DNA from: Aradus depressus
Lineage: Eukaryota; Arthropoda; Insecta; Hemiptera; Aradidae
Assembly: GCA_963662175.1 (NCBI GenBank)
Contig: OY759221.1
Coordinates: 36,082,045-36,146,044, forward strand
Direction: 5' to 3'
Length of the DNA: 64,000 nucleotides
Made by a program: the position numbers and the translations under genes. Below, piece after piece: positions 30,956 through 41,062 of the stretch (position 1 is the stretch's first letter; every line of letters begins with the position of its first letter). The notes beneath the pieces are model-generated. The model was not told where the DNA came from and ran no database searches. It was given only the letters and a program-made list of their open reading frames with translations.

Positions 30956-31515
30956 GACAATTTGAACGTTTTTAGGCTAGGTAATACATAGGCTGGGGGT
31001 AGCCATACGTACCGTCAAATCACGGATAGAAAATGGATCATATTTCATATTTTTCACTCAGCCGCTTCTTATCTTTACGATTGCTGTGATCGCTGTACAG
31101 CGCATCATGAAAAGCATTGTAACTAAAATTTATATCCAATGTAAATGTATTGTTTTACCTAAACATGTAACGTAATGTAAAAACGCTTGTTAACTTGCCG
31201 TCCACGGTAAATACTAATAATTCACTTCTAAAATTGACAGTTATTTGACCAATAATTCAAATTGTTGTTAAAAAGTTATAATAAATTCATTTTATTACTA
31301 TAGGTTAATATGGAATTATGTGAGAAGTTTTTCTCAGAAGGTTTTCATTTTTCGTCCAAGGTTCTAGAGTTCATTATTTTCTAAGAATTTGTCTTCCTTA
31401 TTCTCTCCCATAGATTTCAGTTCCATTTAATTCTCAGAACGTGTAGTATATTTTTCGGAATTCTTCAAGTTGGAAGATGTAACGTTTTCAAATTCTAAAC
31501 AAACTAATAGGTTAT
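30956..31515. other. Unassigned AT-rich stretch
   Basis: No coding frame, no recognised repeat. Confidence 0.35.
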
Positions 31516-31517
31516 AC

Positions 31518-31700
31518 ATAGGTGAATCACAAACAATTTACTTCCCCAGCGCGAATATGTGAATTAAGTTTTCGCTCTCCCTCCAAACCATTCTACCGCT
31601 TGGGCTCAAAATCAATAATTGATTTGACTAGGGGCTTCTGAATCCACTTACTTAATTTTTGAACATTGTCTAAACATCCATTATATCGGCAGTTATTATT
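31518..31700 (-). repeat. Family B, 3' end and one module
   Basis: GGTGAATCACAAACAATTTA, CTTCCCCAGCGCGAATATG, CGCTTGGGCTCAAAATC, ATATCGGCAGTTATT. Confidence 0.75.
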
Positions 31701-31779
31701 ATTATTTTATTATTTTTTTTTTTGGTGTATTAGAGGGCAGTTGAATTTGTAAAAAAGGAAGACTGCTTGAACTAACTTC

Positions 31780-32165
31780 TGTACATTATATACCTATGTG
31801 TGCAGTAACAGTAGAGAAAGTTATGCCATACAAGATACAGGCTATATTTATGGCCTAATCAAAAATCTTTACAATTAATAGTTGAAGAGAATATTGAAAT
31901 ACATAATTTATATGAAATACAATTTTTTATAGGTTGTCAGGTTTTCGAGATACATGCCGAAAACCATCTTGAAATGTAGTTTTGAAAGACATATTTTTAG
32001 ACGTTTCCTTGATTTACCCGAAAATGGTGAGTCCTATCGAAAAATTGAATCTCACCAAAATTGTTCCTTATAAAATTTCCAATCGCTAATAAGTCTTCAG
32101 ATTTGAGATATGTAAACTAAATGTCTGTAAGTAATATATCTAAGTAATTTTTAAATCATAATTCA
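31780..32165 (+). repeat. Family C interior
   Basis: GGCTATATTTATGGCCTAAT, GAGATACATGCCGAAAACC, TGAAAGACATATTTTTAGAC, TTGATTTACCCGAAAATGG, CAGATTTGAGATATG parallel 60,590-60,920 in order. Confidence 0.65.
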
Positions 32166-32545
32166 TAGCAACGAAATTTAAAATATGGTTTATGAATTGA
32201 TAATTTTTTGAAAAACTATAAAAATTAAGAAAAATATATGTGATCCATTACAGGATTTTCTTATATCAACCACGCTTACAGATCACTCACTCTCCCCCTC
32301 TCCTTCTCAAAATCATTTCATTTTGTCTCTTTGAAAAGCGTAATCTTAGTAGGCATTCTTATACCCTGTAATACCATTATGAAATAATTTTGTGAAGGGT
32401 TAAAGAGAGTGGTTGTAATGGTCACATCACAATTTTTTTCCCCCAATTTTTCGTTAGGACTTTACCGTTTTTGCGTTAAATCAAGCAAACTTCTAAAATA
32501 ATGGGTTGATAGATTACAATACTAAAGATATAAGAATGTAAAAAT
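32166..32545. repeat. Family D MITE and family C end
   Basis: TTAAAATATGGTTTATGAAT, CAGGATTTTCTTATATCAAC, TTACAGATCACTCACTCTCC, then GAAGGGTTAAAGAGAGTGGT and GTCACATCACAATTTTTT; 32,515-32,545 (GATTACAATACTAAAGATAT) is a family C end. Confidence 0.65.
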
Positions 32546-33130
32546 GTTGAATTTAGGTGCTCTTCAAGTAAAAAAATGAGGGAGGGGGGAGGGAGGGCTT
32601 CGTCACAGCTTGAATCAGCTTACTCGACCATGTTTTCACTTACCATTAAGTGGAGTGGGGAAGTGAAATGATGAGCCCATTGGCTGAACCACTTCGATTG
32701 AAACAGACTGTTCCAGTGTAATGAAACTTAACTTGGTCACATTAACCTTCGGAAACCAATTCATTACCGGGGTGTCTGTGGTCCCATGGGTGGGTCATGT
32801 CCTCAACCCTCTCATTACAGGCAAGTGTTTAAGTGAACATTCATGTGCCAGCTTTATAAACTACAATAATACAACAACACAGTTTATAAACAGTACAAAA
32901 GAGACAATTGTACTCCCCGGATACATTTTTACGATCTCAATACAGTGGATAGATAATAATATAACTCGAAAAAATAATTTATTTTACTTGTGTATAGTCT
33001 AATTCTACAAACATATCTACGTTTTCGGCTTACAAAGTCGACATCTTAACTCTCTGGAACAATCTGAAAGTAATAGAGATAGAAAAATTCGTCGATGAAT
33101 CCGGTTATGTACTTCCACAGAATGAACTGT
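32546..33130. other. Unassigned stretch
   Basis: Plus-strand frame 32,721-33,002 has no family motif. GAGGGAGGGGGGAGGGAGGG at 32,578. Confidence 0.35.
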
Positions 33131-33137
33131 GATGAAC

Positions 33138-34175
33138 AATGAACTTTTCGTACCAGAAAAAAGCAAGAATTTCGTCGAACTTACTTGCGATTTCAAGCTT
33201 CGTTTAAAAGCAGCGCAAATGGCTCGAAATATCAATGAAGTTTGAGGTGAAGGAAGTGTTTATTAATTTGAAAGAAAAGTCCTCCGTCGAGTTTTTGGCC
33301 CCGTCTGCGACGGAGGAGAATGGAGGGGCAGAAGCAATCAGGTGTATAGCTATACAACGAGCCAGACATTGCAGACTTAGATGGGTCGGCCATGTCGCCA
33401 GAATGCCTGAGGATATGATCCCGATGAGACTTCTATCTGAGCCCTTATATGGACGTCGGAGAGTGGGAAGACCGAGACTGCGGTGGCATAAGACGCCAGG
33501 AGCATCGGAACTGGATGACAGCAGCACATAACAGGGGCACATGGCGATTGATGTTGGAGGAAGTCGACTCGTCAGCGGGTTGTAGAGCTACATTGATGAT
33601 GAAGAGGATGAGGAAGTGTTTACTACAGTACATGTGGAGTGTCGTGGTCGTTCTTCCGTCATTGACAATGACCAATTGAAGGCATTAGTTGAGAGTGATC
33701 CACTCTGAACAATTTGAGAACTTGCGCAAGACCAACGCAAGACCGCATTGGAAAGGTCAAGAAAAGGATGGACGGAAAAGGGGTCTTTACTGTTTTCTCT
33801 GTTCTGCGCCACGAGAACTGTCGTATTTCATGAAACAAGGCTGAAACCAATACTGCAAAGAAAAGTCGGCATGAAATCGTCAAAATGACCAAATGCCTCC
33901 ACAACGACAATGACTGATCGCATGTTGCTTTAGAAATTCAACAAACTGGCCTACGAAATTTCGTCTCACCCAGCTGGCTCACTGGATCTTCCGCCAACAG
34001 ATTACCACTTTTTCAATAACCAAGATCACTTTTTCAAAAAATTATACTTTGAGAACCAAGGAGCTGCGGAAAAGAGTCCTCAGATTCAAGACCCCAAAAT
34101 TCTAAGCTACTGGATCAATAAACGTTTCTCGTTGCTGAAACTCAGAAGAACTTCATTAATTTCCGGTCAAACCAT
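33138..34175 (+). pseudogene. mariner transposase pseudogene (split by a LINE tail)
   Basis: Frames on the plus strand give FKLRLKAAQMARNINEV near 33,200, VIDNDQLKALVESDP near 33,665, and DLPPTDYHFF plus a following FKKLYFENQGAAEK near 33,990-34,070. These are the N-terminal helix-turn-helix, the region after it, and the third catalytic Asp motif (D-x-SPTD-Y-HFF) of mariner transposases. Order and spacing fit a 1-kb mariner once the 348-bp insert at 33,263-33,610 is removed. The frame has several stops and shifts, and the middle (HDNARPH-like part) is badly eroded. Terminal repeats could not be identified. Inactive. Confidence 0.88.
33263..33610 (+). mobile_element. 5'-truncated non-LTR ORF2 tail inserted in mariner, 12-bp target duplication
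   Basis: AGGAAGTGTTTA at 33,251-33,262 and 33,611-33,622 flanks the insert. Frames give ERKVLRRVFGPVCDGGEWR, then RLRWVGHVARMPEDMIP, GRRRVGRPRLRW and EHRNWMTAAHNRGTWRL. This is the end of the ORF2 of a non-LTR family common in arthropods (KILRRIFGP...GRPRLRW...NW...A-x-R-x-x-WR). It ends in a GAT-rich tail (GATGATGAAGAGGATG). Frameshifts and a missing stop show it is dead on arrival, as expected of a strongly truncated copy. Confidence 0.9.
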
Positions 34176-34628
34176 TTGAGACCATGCCTACATACAGGAT
34201 ACTGAATGGTTATTGCGGTTGTGTTGGGACGAACAGTCGTCCGGTCGGACATAACTGGAACACTCCCAGAGAGGGAAGTGATAAAGAGAGGAATCCTGAG
34301 AGGGCAGGTGGAAGCGTGGAGGACCAGATTTCCAGTTAGCTGACTGCAATGAATTTGTCAAAGGGACTATGTTCAGTCGTGCGAGTCCTTTCAACCATGA
34401 TTAGGTTCCTACCCCCCCCCCCCCCCCTCCCCCCACAACCATATTCTTCTCATAAATTTTCCAGGCCCCCAAACGGCACACTTTTCGATCTTCTCACCCT
34501 TTCATGGTCTCTCGAATGATGCCTGACACTACATTTTCTATATGAGGCCTTACCTCAGGTGTCAGTTAATTTTCTTAAATGCCTAGTTGAGCTCAAACTA
34601 TAGACTTTTTGTAGAGTATCTAATTGGT
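34176..34628. other. Unassigned stretch with C run
   Basis: Sixteen or so C near 34,413. No coding frame recognised. Confidence 0.4.
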
Positions 34629-34629
34629 T

Positions 34630-34732
34630 AGTTATTGTGACTCATGCCCGGGCTCCCACTAAGAGGTCATACTGCCTACCACCAGAGCGTTCTTTTGTCG
34701 CTCTGAGAGACATGAGCCCGACTCTATAGTGT
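34630..34732 (-). mobile_element. SINE-1, 3' third only
   Basis: TTGTGACTCATGCCCGGGCT, CCACCAGAGCGTTCTTTTGT, GACATGAGCCCGACTCTA. Confidence 0.85.
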
Positions 34733-34769
34733 GTAGAAAAATAATATTATATGAAGAAAAATGTTTGTA

Positions 34770-35022
34770 GGAAAATGTATGTGACGTGCCCATTACAAGA
34801 TTTTCTTATACCAACAATGCTTACAGTTCCACTCTCTCTCCCCCTCCCCTTCTCAAAATCAACTCATATTCTCTCTTAGTACAACGTTAACTTGAGAGTA
34901 GACATTCTTATACCCAGTAATGCCAGTATGAAATAATTTTGAGAAGGGAGAAAGAGAGTGATCTGTAAGCGTGGTTGGTATAAGAAAGTCCTGTAACGGC
35001 AACATCACAATTTTTTAATATT
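34770..35022. mobile_element. Family D foldback MITE
   Basis: Arms about 60 bp: GATTTTCTTATACCAACAAT, GCTTACAGTTCCACTCTCTC pair with GAGAGTGATCTGTAAGCGTG, GTTGGTATAAGAAAGTCCTG. Between them CTCAAAATCAACTCATATT and TGAAATAATTTTGAGAAGGG. Copies or fragments also at 6.23, 29.8 and 32.2 kb. No coding frame. Confidence 0.75.
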
Positions 35023-35155
35023 TACTTACTTCTTACCTCACCCCACCTAAACTCATTCAATTGTTTATCCTCGATACATCTGAAGGGGGACCTCCTTCAA
35101 AAACGTCACCAAAACCGCCACTGTTTTTAATTCCAAATTCCACCAGTCTTGTTAT

Positions 35156-35586
35156 TACTTCCCCAGGTCTAAAATTCGATACGGGGTTTTCAACGGAATT
35201 TCATGTTTTCCGACCTCCAGGGTCCAAATATGAAAAAAAAGTCTGTGTGTCTGTGAACACGATAACTCCCAATAGAATGAATGTATCGGCACGAAATTTT
35301 ATATGTGTATCTTGAACTCTAAAGGGATAACATCTATCGATTTTTAGCCAAATCGACTAGAAGGAAGAAGGGGATTAGGGGGAGGCTTAACTCAAAAACC
35401 ACAATAACTGCCGATGTAATGAATTTATCGACACAAAATTTAGTATGAGGATTTGGAAGTCTTTATATAAGTCAACTAATAAATATTAGCGCAAACGGTC
35501 CACTGGTTTTAGAGGTATAGTGAAACATCAATTGATTAATTCGTTCTGGGGAAGTACATGGCGGTGATTCACCGACAATTTTTTGT
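35156..35586 (+). repeat. Family B, compact full-length copy
   Basis: TACTTCCCCAG at 35,156 and CTGGGGAAGTA at 35,547-35,557 are exact reverse complements, marking the terminal inverted repeat; the CGGTGATTCACCGAC hairpin follows. Two modules plus the GCGCAAACGGTCCACTGG segment. It is the cleanest copy for defining family B ends. Confidence 0.88.
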
Positions 35587-35955
35587 TTTCCTCTTGATAT
35601 CTTTTGTGGAGGAGCTTACTAACTTGTTGACTTTTCTTGTGGTATTTATAGTCTCGATATAGTTGGTTGCTATCTGACTGTTCCAGTATTTGAACTTGGT
35701 CTATTCGGGCATTTAGCACGATCGGAGGAAACTCCCCTCATTTGAGACAACAAATGGTTCAGTTCAGCAGTAGAAACTTTAACTATTGGCAAAAGATAGT
35801 TGAATCATGTTAGCCGTAGGAGAGTGAGGCCTCTGCTGGCCGGTTATCATAGCGAAATAAAAAAATCATCAAAGAATCATTGGCTCTGTATTTCCACAGC
35901 ACGATATGATCAATTACGTTTTCGCAATAATTAACTAATATACCTATATAAAAAA
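35587..35955. other. Unassigned stretch
   Basis: 35,875-35,930 (GCTCTGTATTTCCACAGCAC, GATCAATTACGTTTTCGC) is a short family B end on the minus strand; otherwise nothing. Confidence 0.4.
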
Positions 35956-35960
35956 GTAAG

Positions 35961-36300
35961 TTAGTTTAGGTTTTTATGACTTATGACCGGGCTTTAACTA
36001 AGAGGTCATATCGCCTACTACCAGAGCGCTCTTTCTTCACTCTGGTGGACATGAGCCCGACTGTGGGAGTCCTAAATTTTGCCTACCCTAAATTTTTATT
36101 CATCTGGGGTAGGGGTCTTTAGCGAGTACCTGACATCGTACAGGCTCGGGACCATCGCTTAACGTCCCATTTGAAGGACGGCGTGCTTAACTTTATTTTA
36201 CCTCCCAGATAAAATAAACTAAGGGCCTCGGTCGGGTTACGAACCCCACGTTCTTGAGCTCAGAAGTCAAGCATGCATACCACTGAGCTACCGGCGCCCT
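35961..36300 (-). mobile_element. SINE-1, full length
   Basis: From AGGGCGCCGGTAGCTCAGTG (minus strand) with B box GGGTTCGTAACC, through GTTAAGCGATGGTCCCGAGC and CCTACCCCAGATGAATAAA, to CATAAAAACCTAAACTAA. One of the best copies for comparing with its altered neighbour. Confidence 0.92.
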
Positions 36301-36385
36301 CAGTACTATTAGATATGAAACACTTAATTAAAAAATATAAAGAAAAACGTATGTTTTTTAAAAATATTGTCTATTTCACAAAATA

Positions 36386-36740
36386 GGTTAGATTTTATTA
36401 CTCATGCCTGGGCTTTAACTACCAGAGCGCTCTTTCGTCACTCTGGTGGACATGAACTCGACTTGAGTTCATGTCCACCAGAGTTTAGGGTAGGCAAAAC
36501 TTAGGACTACTGTGGGAGTCCTAAGTTTTGCCTACCCTAAATTTTTATTCACCTAGGTAATCAGGACGTTAAGCGATGGTCACCAGGCTCGTGACCATCG
36601 CTTAACGTCCCATCCGAAGGATGGCGTGCTTAAGTTTATTTTACCTCCCAGATAAAATAAACTAAGAGCCTCGGTCGGGTTTCGAACCCACTATCTTGAG
36701 CTTAAAAGGCAAGCACGTATACCACTGAGCTACCGGCGCC
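36386..36740 (-). mobile_element. SINE-1 with three internal snap-back hairpins and a perfect 15-bp target duplication
   Basis: CTATTTCACAAAATA is repeated exactly at 36,371-36,385 and 36,741-36,755. The SINE has a good head (GGTAGCTCAGTGGTATACG, GGGTTCGAAACCC) and core. Three hairpins not in other copies interrupt it: arms 36,441-36,459/36,465-36,483 (19 bp), 36,484-36,508/36,517-36,541 (25 bp) and 36,564-36,583/36,591-36,610 (20 bp). One arm of each is normal SINE sequence, the other its exact complement. Confidence 0.93.
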
Positions 36741-36870
36741 CTATTTCACAAAATATATAAAGTATATAGGAGTACTGTTGTCTTACCTTTCGGTGGAAAC
36801 CGTTGTCAATGGCTGCTCGTCGAGTACTGAGGGTGATGACATCATCTTCGAGCCACTGTTAATGTTGTAC
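36741..36870 (-). repeat. Ribozyme-bearing element end (GAGTACT...CCGAAAGGTA)
   Basis: TATATAAAGTATATAGGAGT and ACTGTTGTCTTACCTTTCGG; the minus strand holds TTGACAACGGTTTCCACC-GAAA, a hammerhead-like box with the first core element damaged (TTGACAA). The SINE target site lies in this element's CTATTTCACAAAATAT end. Confidence 0.45.
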
Positions 36871-36915
36871 TCTATATATAGGAAAGACACAGAGTTGTTG
36901 TCCACTCACAAGTTT

Positions 36916-36974
36916 TATTTGCAGCATAGCCAGCTTTCGGTCCTATAAGACCATCTTCAGTGCTAATTACAATA
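36916..36974 (-). ncRNA. Hammerhead ribozyme motif, minus strand
   Basis: Minus strand: CUGAAGA at 36,960-36,954; stem II GGTC-TTATAG-GACC (perfect 4 bp); GAAA; stem III AGC-TG-GCT; A at the cleavage position (36,927); proximal stem I GCA (36,963-36,961) with TGC (36,926-36,924); distal TATTG with CAAATA (one bulge). Every conserved box is intact and the pairings are formed by sequence different from the 27.5 and 61.0 kb copies, so the fold is supported by covariation. Confidence 0.75.
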
Positions 36975-37064
36975 GACAGGTAAAATTTTTTTTTAAATAA
37001 AAATATGTGCATACAAAAACAACATATATAAATTAACAAATCAAAGATTTGAAGTCACAGTTTA

Positions 37065-37404
37065 CTTACTTACTTACTTAATGCAGCTCTACAACCCGCT
37101 AACGAGTCTTGGCTTCCTCGAGCAGCAATCGCCAGGAGTCTCTGTTTTGTGCGGCTCCCATCCAGTTCTGTATCCCGATGTTCCTGGCGTCGTTGGTCAC
37201 ACAGTCCGACCACCGCAGTCTCGGTCTCCCTACTCTCCGCCTTCCGTGCAGGACTTCCGTCAGTAGCTTTCTTGGGATCATTTCTTCGCTCATCCTGATA
37301 ATATGTCCGGCCCCCCTTAACCTGCCCAGTTTTATCACTTTAGCCACATCTGGTTCTTTGTACAGGTCGTACACCTCCTGGTTGCTCCTACGCCTCCATT
37401 CTCA
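37065..37404 (-). mobile_element. 5'-truncated non-LTR ORF2 tail with 13-bp target duplication
   Basis: Minus-strand frame EWRRRSNQEVYDLYKEPDV, AKVIKLGRLRGAGHIIRMS, GRRRVGRPRLRW, NDARNIGIQNWMGAAQNRD and SWRLLLEEAKTR, open over about 100 codons. AAGTCACAGTTTA at 37,052-37,064 and 37,405-37,417 is the target duplication; a (TAAG)n tail ends the element. It starts within a few codons of the point where the 33.3 kb copy starts. Confidence 0.9.
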
Positions 37405-37739
37405 AAGTCACAGTTTAGTCATTAAAATATCAAGTTAAATAATTCAACAAATATAACAAATTCTGAAAAAAAAAATAAATAAATAAAAAATAGAAAAATA
37501 AATAAAAAAATTTAAAAAAAATGAAAAATGAACTTTCTTAGGTATACCACAAAACTTACCACTTTAAAAAGGTAGTGGTCTTCACCAGTTTCTGATTGCC
37601 ACTACACATCTTGGACTGGTCCAGGGGTATCAGAGAGAGGTTGAGGGGAGAGAATGGAATCTCGAATCTGGTATTAAGATTTTGGGAATTTTGATAAAAA
37701 TTTCTCTTGATTTCCATAAATTCAAGAGAATTCAGCTTT

Positions 37740-37795
37740 TTGCTTTTTCCCTATATATAGGAGTACTTTCGGTATTGCTAACATATATTTTATAT
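37740..37795 (-). repeat. Ribozyme-like element fragment (GCAATACCGAAAGTACTCC)
   Basis: AGGAGTACTTTCGGTATTGC matches the GCAATACC-GAAA-GTACTC part of the 45.95 kb hammerhead, but the CUGAAGA box is replaced by TGTTA. Confidence 0.5.
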
Positions 37796-37804
37796 ATTGT
37801 CCTT

Positions 37805-38080
37805 ATATATCCTTTGGAGCCAGATTGAAAAATAGGTTACATGGCGTCTGAAAATTTTGAACGGGAGGGGGGTTGTGAGAGAGCTAAGCATAAAAATTGT
37901 TCTAGCTCATTAACGGATGATCGGATTGTCATAAAATTTCACATATAGTGTTCTTAAAAGCCAAATTAAAAAATAGGGTGTGTGACGTCTCAAAATTCTG
38001 AAGGAAGGGGGGACTGTGAGGGGAGGCTGAGCATAAAAATAGTTGTACCTCATTAACGGATTATCGGATTGTCATGTAAA
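37805..38080 (+). repeat. Two-unit tandem repeat, period about 143 bp
   Basis: CATTAACGGATGATCGGATT at 37,909 and CATTAACGGATTATCGGATT at 38,052; also ACATGGCGTCTGAAAATTTT and GTGACGTCTCAAAATTCT, GCATAAAAATTGTT and GCATAAAAATAGTT. Confidence 0.85.
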
Positions 38081-38477
38081 TTCAATTAAATGAATAAATA
38101 ATTGTGTATTGAACAAAATGCCTACTTTTGTGATATTATTATTAATGATATTGATATGATGCTGGGAAGTTTGCCGTGTGGACCTCAAGGGCCGCACTTT
38201 GTTACAAATGCCACCTTTGTATAGTCATAATACACGACCCAGTTATTTCCTCTGGTTTAGGGTACAAAGAGGCGAAACACACACAACCGAGAACCTGCTT
38301 GTTTATTTACTTAGTTACAACAATGTATTGTTTCGCCATTAGGAAGTGCTATGAGTTGAGGAATGATATGTGCGTGGTTGTATTCTGCTGAGGTACGTGA
38401 CCGAAGAGTCCAGGACCATGCCCGCTTGTGTCGTCTAGGTGTATTATTTAATAAGTGTTATATATCTCATTCATTAA

Positions 38478-38715
38478 GTATTGTGGCTCATGCCCGGGCT
38501 TTAACTACTAAGTCATTATGCCTACTACCAGAGTGCTCTTTCGTCTCTGACATGAGCCCAAATTTACAGTGAGAGTTCTAAATTTTGCCTACCTGGTTTA
38601 GTTACTTAATGAGTACCTGACTTTTAACAAGCTTTGGACCATCGCTTAACGTCCCATCCGAAAGCATGCTTAAGGTTTTTTACCTCCCAAATAAAAAACA
38701 TAAAGGCATCGGGTC
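38478..38715 (-). mobile_element. SINE-1, head missing
   Basis: GTGGCTCATGCCCGGGCTTT, CTACCAGAGTGCTCTTTCG, GGACCATCGCTTAACGTCCC, then CCTCCCAAATAAAAAAC. Confidence 0.88.
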
Positions 38716-39778
38716 ATTTAACAAAGGCACTCATTGTTAAAATTTTCAAAACTAATTCTTGTCGGATGTGTTACAAGGCGTTAATTACAATGTATGTCTG
38801 GACATTGGACATAGTGGATGAAAATAGATAGTTTTAACAAGGTTTGAGTTGAACAACTCACTTGTGGAGTTTCTCAGCCATTGCCTCCTGTATAGTTAGA
38901 AGTTCATATTAGCAGTGAGCCGACTTCAACTCAGCTTCTCTGAGTAGTTAGTTACCCGCCAAGTACCTACCTACCGTTATGTACATTAGTTAGACAACTA
39001 TTTACTCTACCCCCCCCCCCCCCCCCCCCCCACCTGATTCATAGTTTGACACTATGTTTATCCCTCACAGAGAATTATATTGGTGTAATGACTAGAGATC
39101 GGATTCTTAGATTTTTAACTTTTTTTCCTTTCTTCCAATCACGAAAATGATTGATTACTTATTCGATTCATGACTTCTGGTTCAGTTAAACGAAGAACCT
39201 AAAAACATCTAATTGGGATAAGATCACATAAAAATACCTAATCATGAAAAAATATAAGAAAAATGCGATTTGAGGAAGGATAACAAATGAGATGAAAAGC
39301 GGATGTTGGAGCGGTGGGGATTGTTTACGTTCACGTAGTGGAGAGGGGGATATGCCCTTAGTTTCTCTTGCTCTCGTGTTGCAGCTACACAGAAAAATGC
39401 GAAATCATATGCTGCGGCAGTGGATAGGCCGTTTGCCATTTTACTTCTGACTGCAAAGTGATATTCTGTCAAGGAAGCTTCTCTGCTTTTAAAATAATTC
39501 TGAGGGATAATAGAAAGAACTTCATAGTAAAAATCCTGGAAAAGTATTTGGTTTTGCTTCAATCAAGAGTAGGATTGAATTATAATTAATTCTGTGTACA
39601 TTTTTTGATTTTTTAAAAATATGTCTTAATATCATGTTCTACAAAAATGTTTTATTTGTATTTAATTTTTTAGAAAAAACCAATTTCATCTGTTACAAAA
39701 ACCTTACCTGAGATTTTGTTGTATCTAAAAATCCGGTTTCTGGTAAATGACAGCTGTCAATGGCGAACCTACACATAT
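38716..39778. other. Unassigned stretch with C run
   Basis: About 23 C at 39,010-39,032. A 106-codon minus-strand frame at 39,242-39,562 has no family motif and no splice or promoter support, so I do not call it a gene. Confidence 0.4.
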
Positions 39779-39880
39779 ATACAGGGTGTCCGTAGCTCCA
39801 TGTTTGGTGAGATGAATATAAGAAACAAAAATCGTAGGTAAAACATCTTCCTTCAAAATCAAACTAACATTCGGTGCACT
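39779..39880 (+). repeat. Single CAGGGTGTCC transposon end
   Basis: TATACAGGGTGTCCGTAGCT; same terminal bases as the 21.8 kb MITE, but a different interior and no matching right end. Confidence 0.45.
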
Positions 39881-39924
39881 CATTACATACTTTTGCCGAT
39901 TTTGCGAAAAATGTATAAGTGCAG

Positions 39925-40106
39925 TGGACGATTTGACTGAAAATCAATGAGTGTTGTCCTCATTGGTTTCTGCATGTACATATAAAATTTTGTTTCGATA
40001 TATTCATTCTGTAGTGTTATAGTGTTCACAAACAGACAGATATAGATATTTTTAAAATTTTTGGACTCAGAGGGTTGGAAAACATGAAATTCCATTGAAA
40101 ACTCAA
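39925..40106 (-). repeat. Family B, 5' module, inverted against its neighbour
   Basis: GATTTGACTGAAAATCAATG, ACATATAAAATTTTGTTTCG, GAAAACATGAAATTCCATTG. A plus-strand family B module starts at once (40,107), so two B pieces meet head to head. Confidence 0.75.
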
Positions 40107-41062
40107 AAAACTCAATAACTGCCGATGTAACGAGTGTATCGACATGAAATTTTATATTTAAAGACAAAACCCCATGAGGACCCTGTTAATTTTCAGCAAT
40201 ATCGGCCGAAGGGGCGTAGGGGTTCAGCGGGGCGCTGAACTCAATAATTTTAATAAATCCCAATGTAATGAATTTATCGACACAACAACAACATTTATTT
40301 GGACCAGCAAGATGATGCTTTACACAAATAAGAATTGTGTGTTCCTCTATTTGCAGCTCACATTGAGAAACTAGTGAAGAACCACCACGAAGGCCTTGCG
40401 AATTGTTCCGGGGCTGTACACTACAGTCTAGGTGCGCCTACTCCTGGGAGGCGCACTAAGACTGTAATGTACAGCCCCGGAACAATGCACAAGGCCTTCG
40501 TGATGATTCTTCACTAGCTTCTCAATGTGAGCTGCAAATAGAGGAACACACAATTCTTCATGGATTTTGTGATTCTTGACCAACCAGGGATATCGACACA
40601 AAATCAGTATCAACTAGAAACCTCTATGTAAGTCAGCTACTGATTATGTTATTGTTATGTAATCGGTCGAAAATTCGATGCGGAGTTTTCAACGGAATTT
40701 CATTTTTTCCGACTTCCAGATTCCAAATAATATTTATTTTTATTTTTTATATATATTTATTTCTATTCCATATTATGGAATAAATGCTATTTATCTGTGT
40801 CTGTGAACCCGAGAACTCCCGATAGAATGCATGTATCGACACGAAATTTCATATGTAAATTCAAAACCCCATAAGGATGGGAAAGGAGGAATCAGGGGAG
40901 GGGGCTCAACTCAAAAACCCTAATCTGCCAAGTAATAAAATTATCGACACAAAATTTAGTATGATTTAGAAGCCCCCTATCAACTATTGATTATTAGCGC
41001 AAACCGACTGGTTTTCGAAGTGGAGCATTAAATTAATTGATTAATTCATTTTGGGGAAGTTG
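40107..41062 (+). repeat. Family B copies, interrupted by the 40.29 kb insert
   Basis: Modules AACTGCCGATGTAACGAGTG and AATATCGGCCGAAGGGGCG; insert 40,286-40,590; continuing GACACAAAATCAGTATC; then a new start GTTATGTAATCGGTCGAAAA at 40,655 leading to the end TTTTGGGGAAGTTG at 41,050. Confidence 0.8.
40286..40590 (-). mobile_element. Inverted (foldback) retro-insert of family E with 11-bp target duplication
   Basis: TATCGACACAA at 40,275-40,285 and 40,591-40,601 flanks the insert. Read on the minus strand it ends CTGGTCCAAATAAATG and TTGTTGTT, the family E 3' end. Arms at about 40,335-40,435 and 40,450-40,555 are near-identical inverted copies (AGGAACACACAATTCTT, CCGGGGCTGTACA). Both arms keep the same open frame (CVPLFAAHIEKLVKNHHEGL), which I do not recognise. 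Looks like a 5'-inverted retroposition product. Confidence 0.8.

Noticed and set aside
34413..34428. Poly-C/poly-G runs as functional G-quadruplex or telomere-like sites
   Set aside because: Plain homopolymers without regular spacing, scattered over the window; most likely slippage products.
39242..39562. 106-codon minus-strand frame as a possible host exon
   Set aside because: No recognised domain, no splice-site context and no neighbouring exons.
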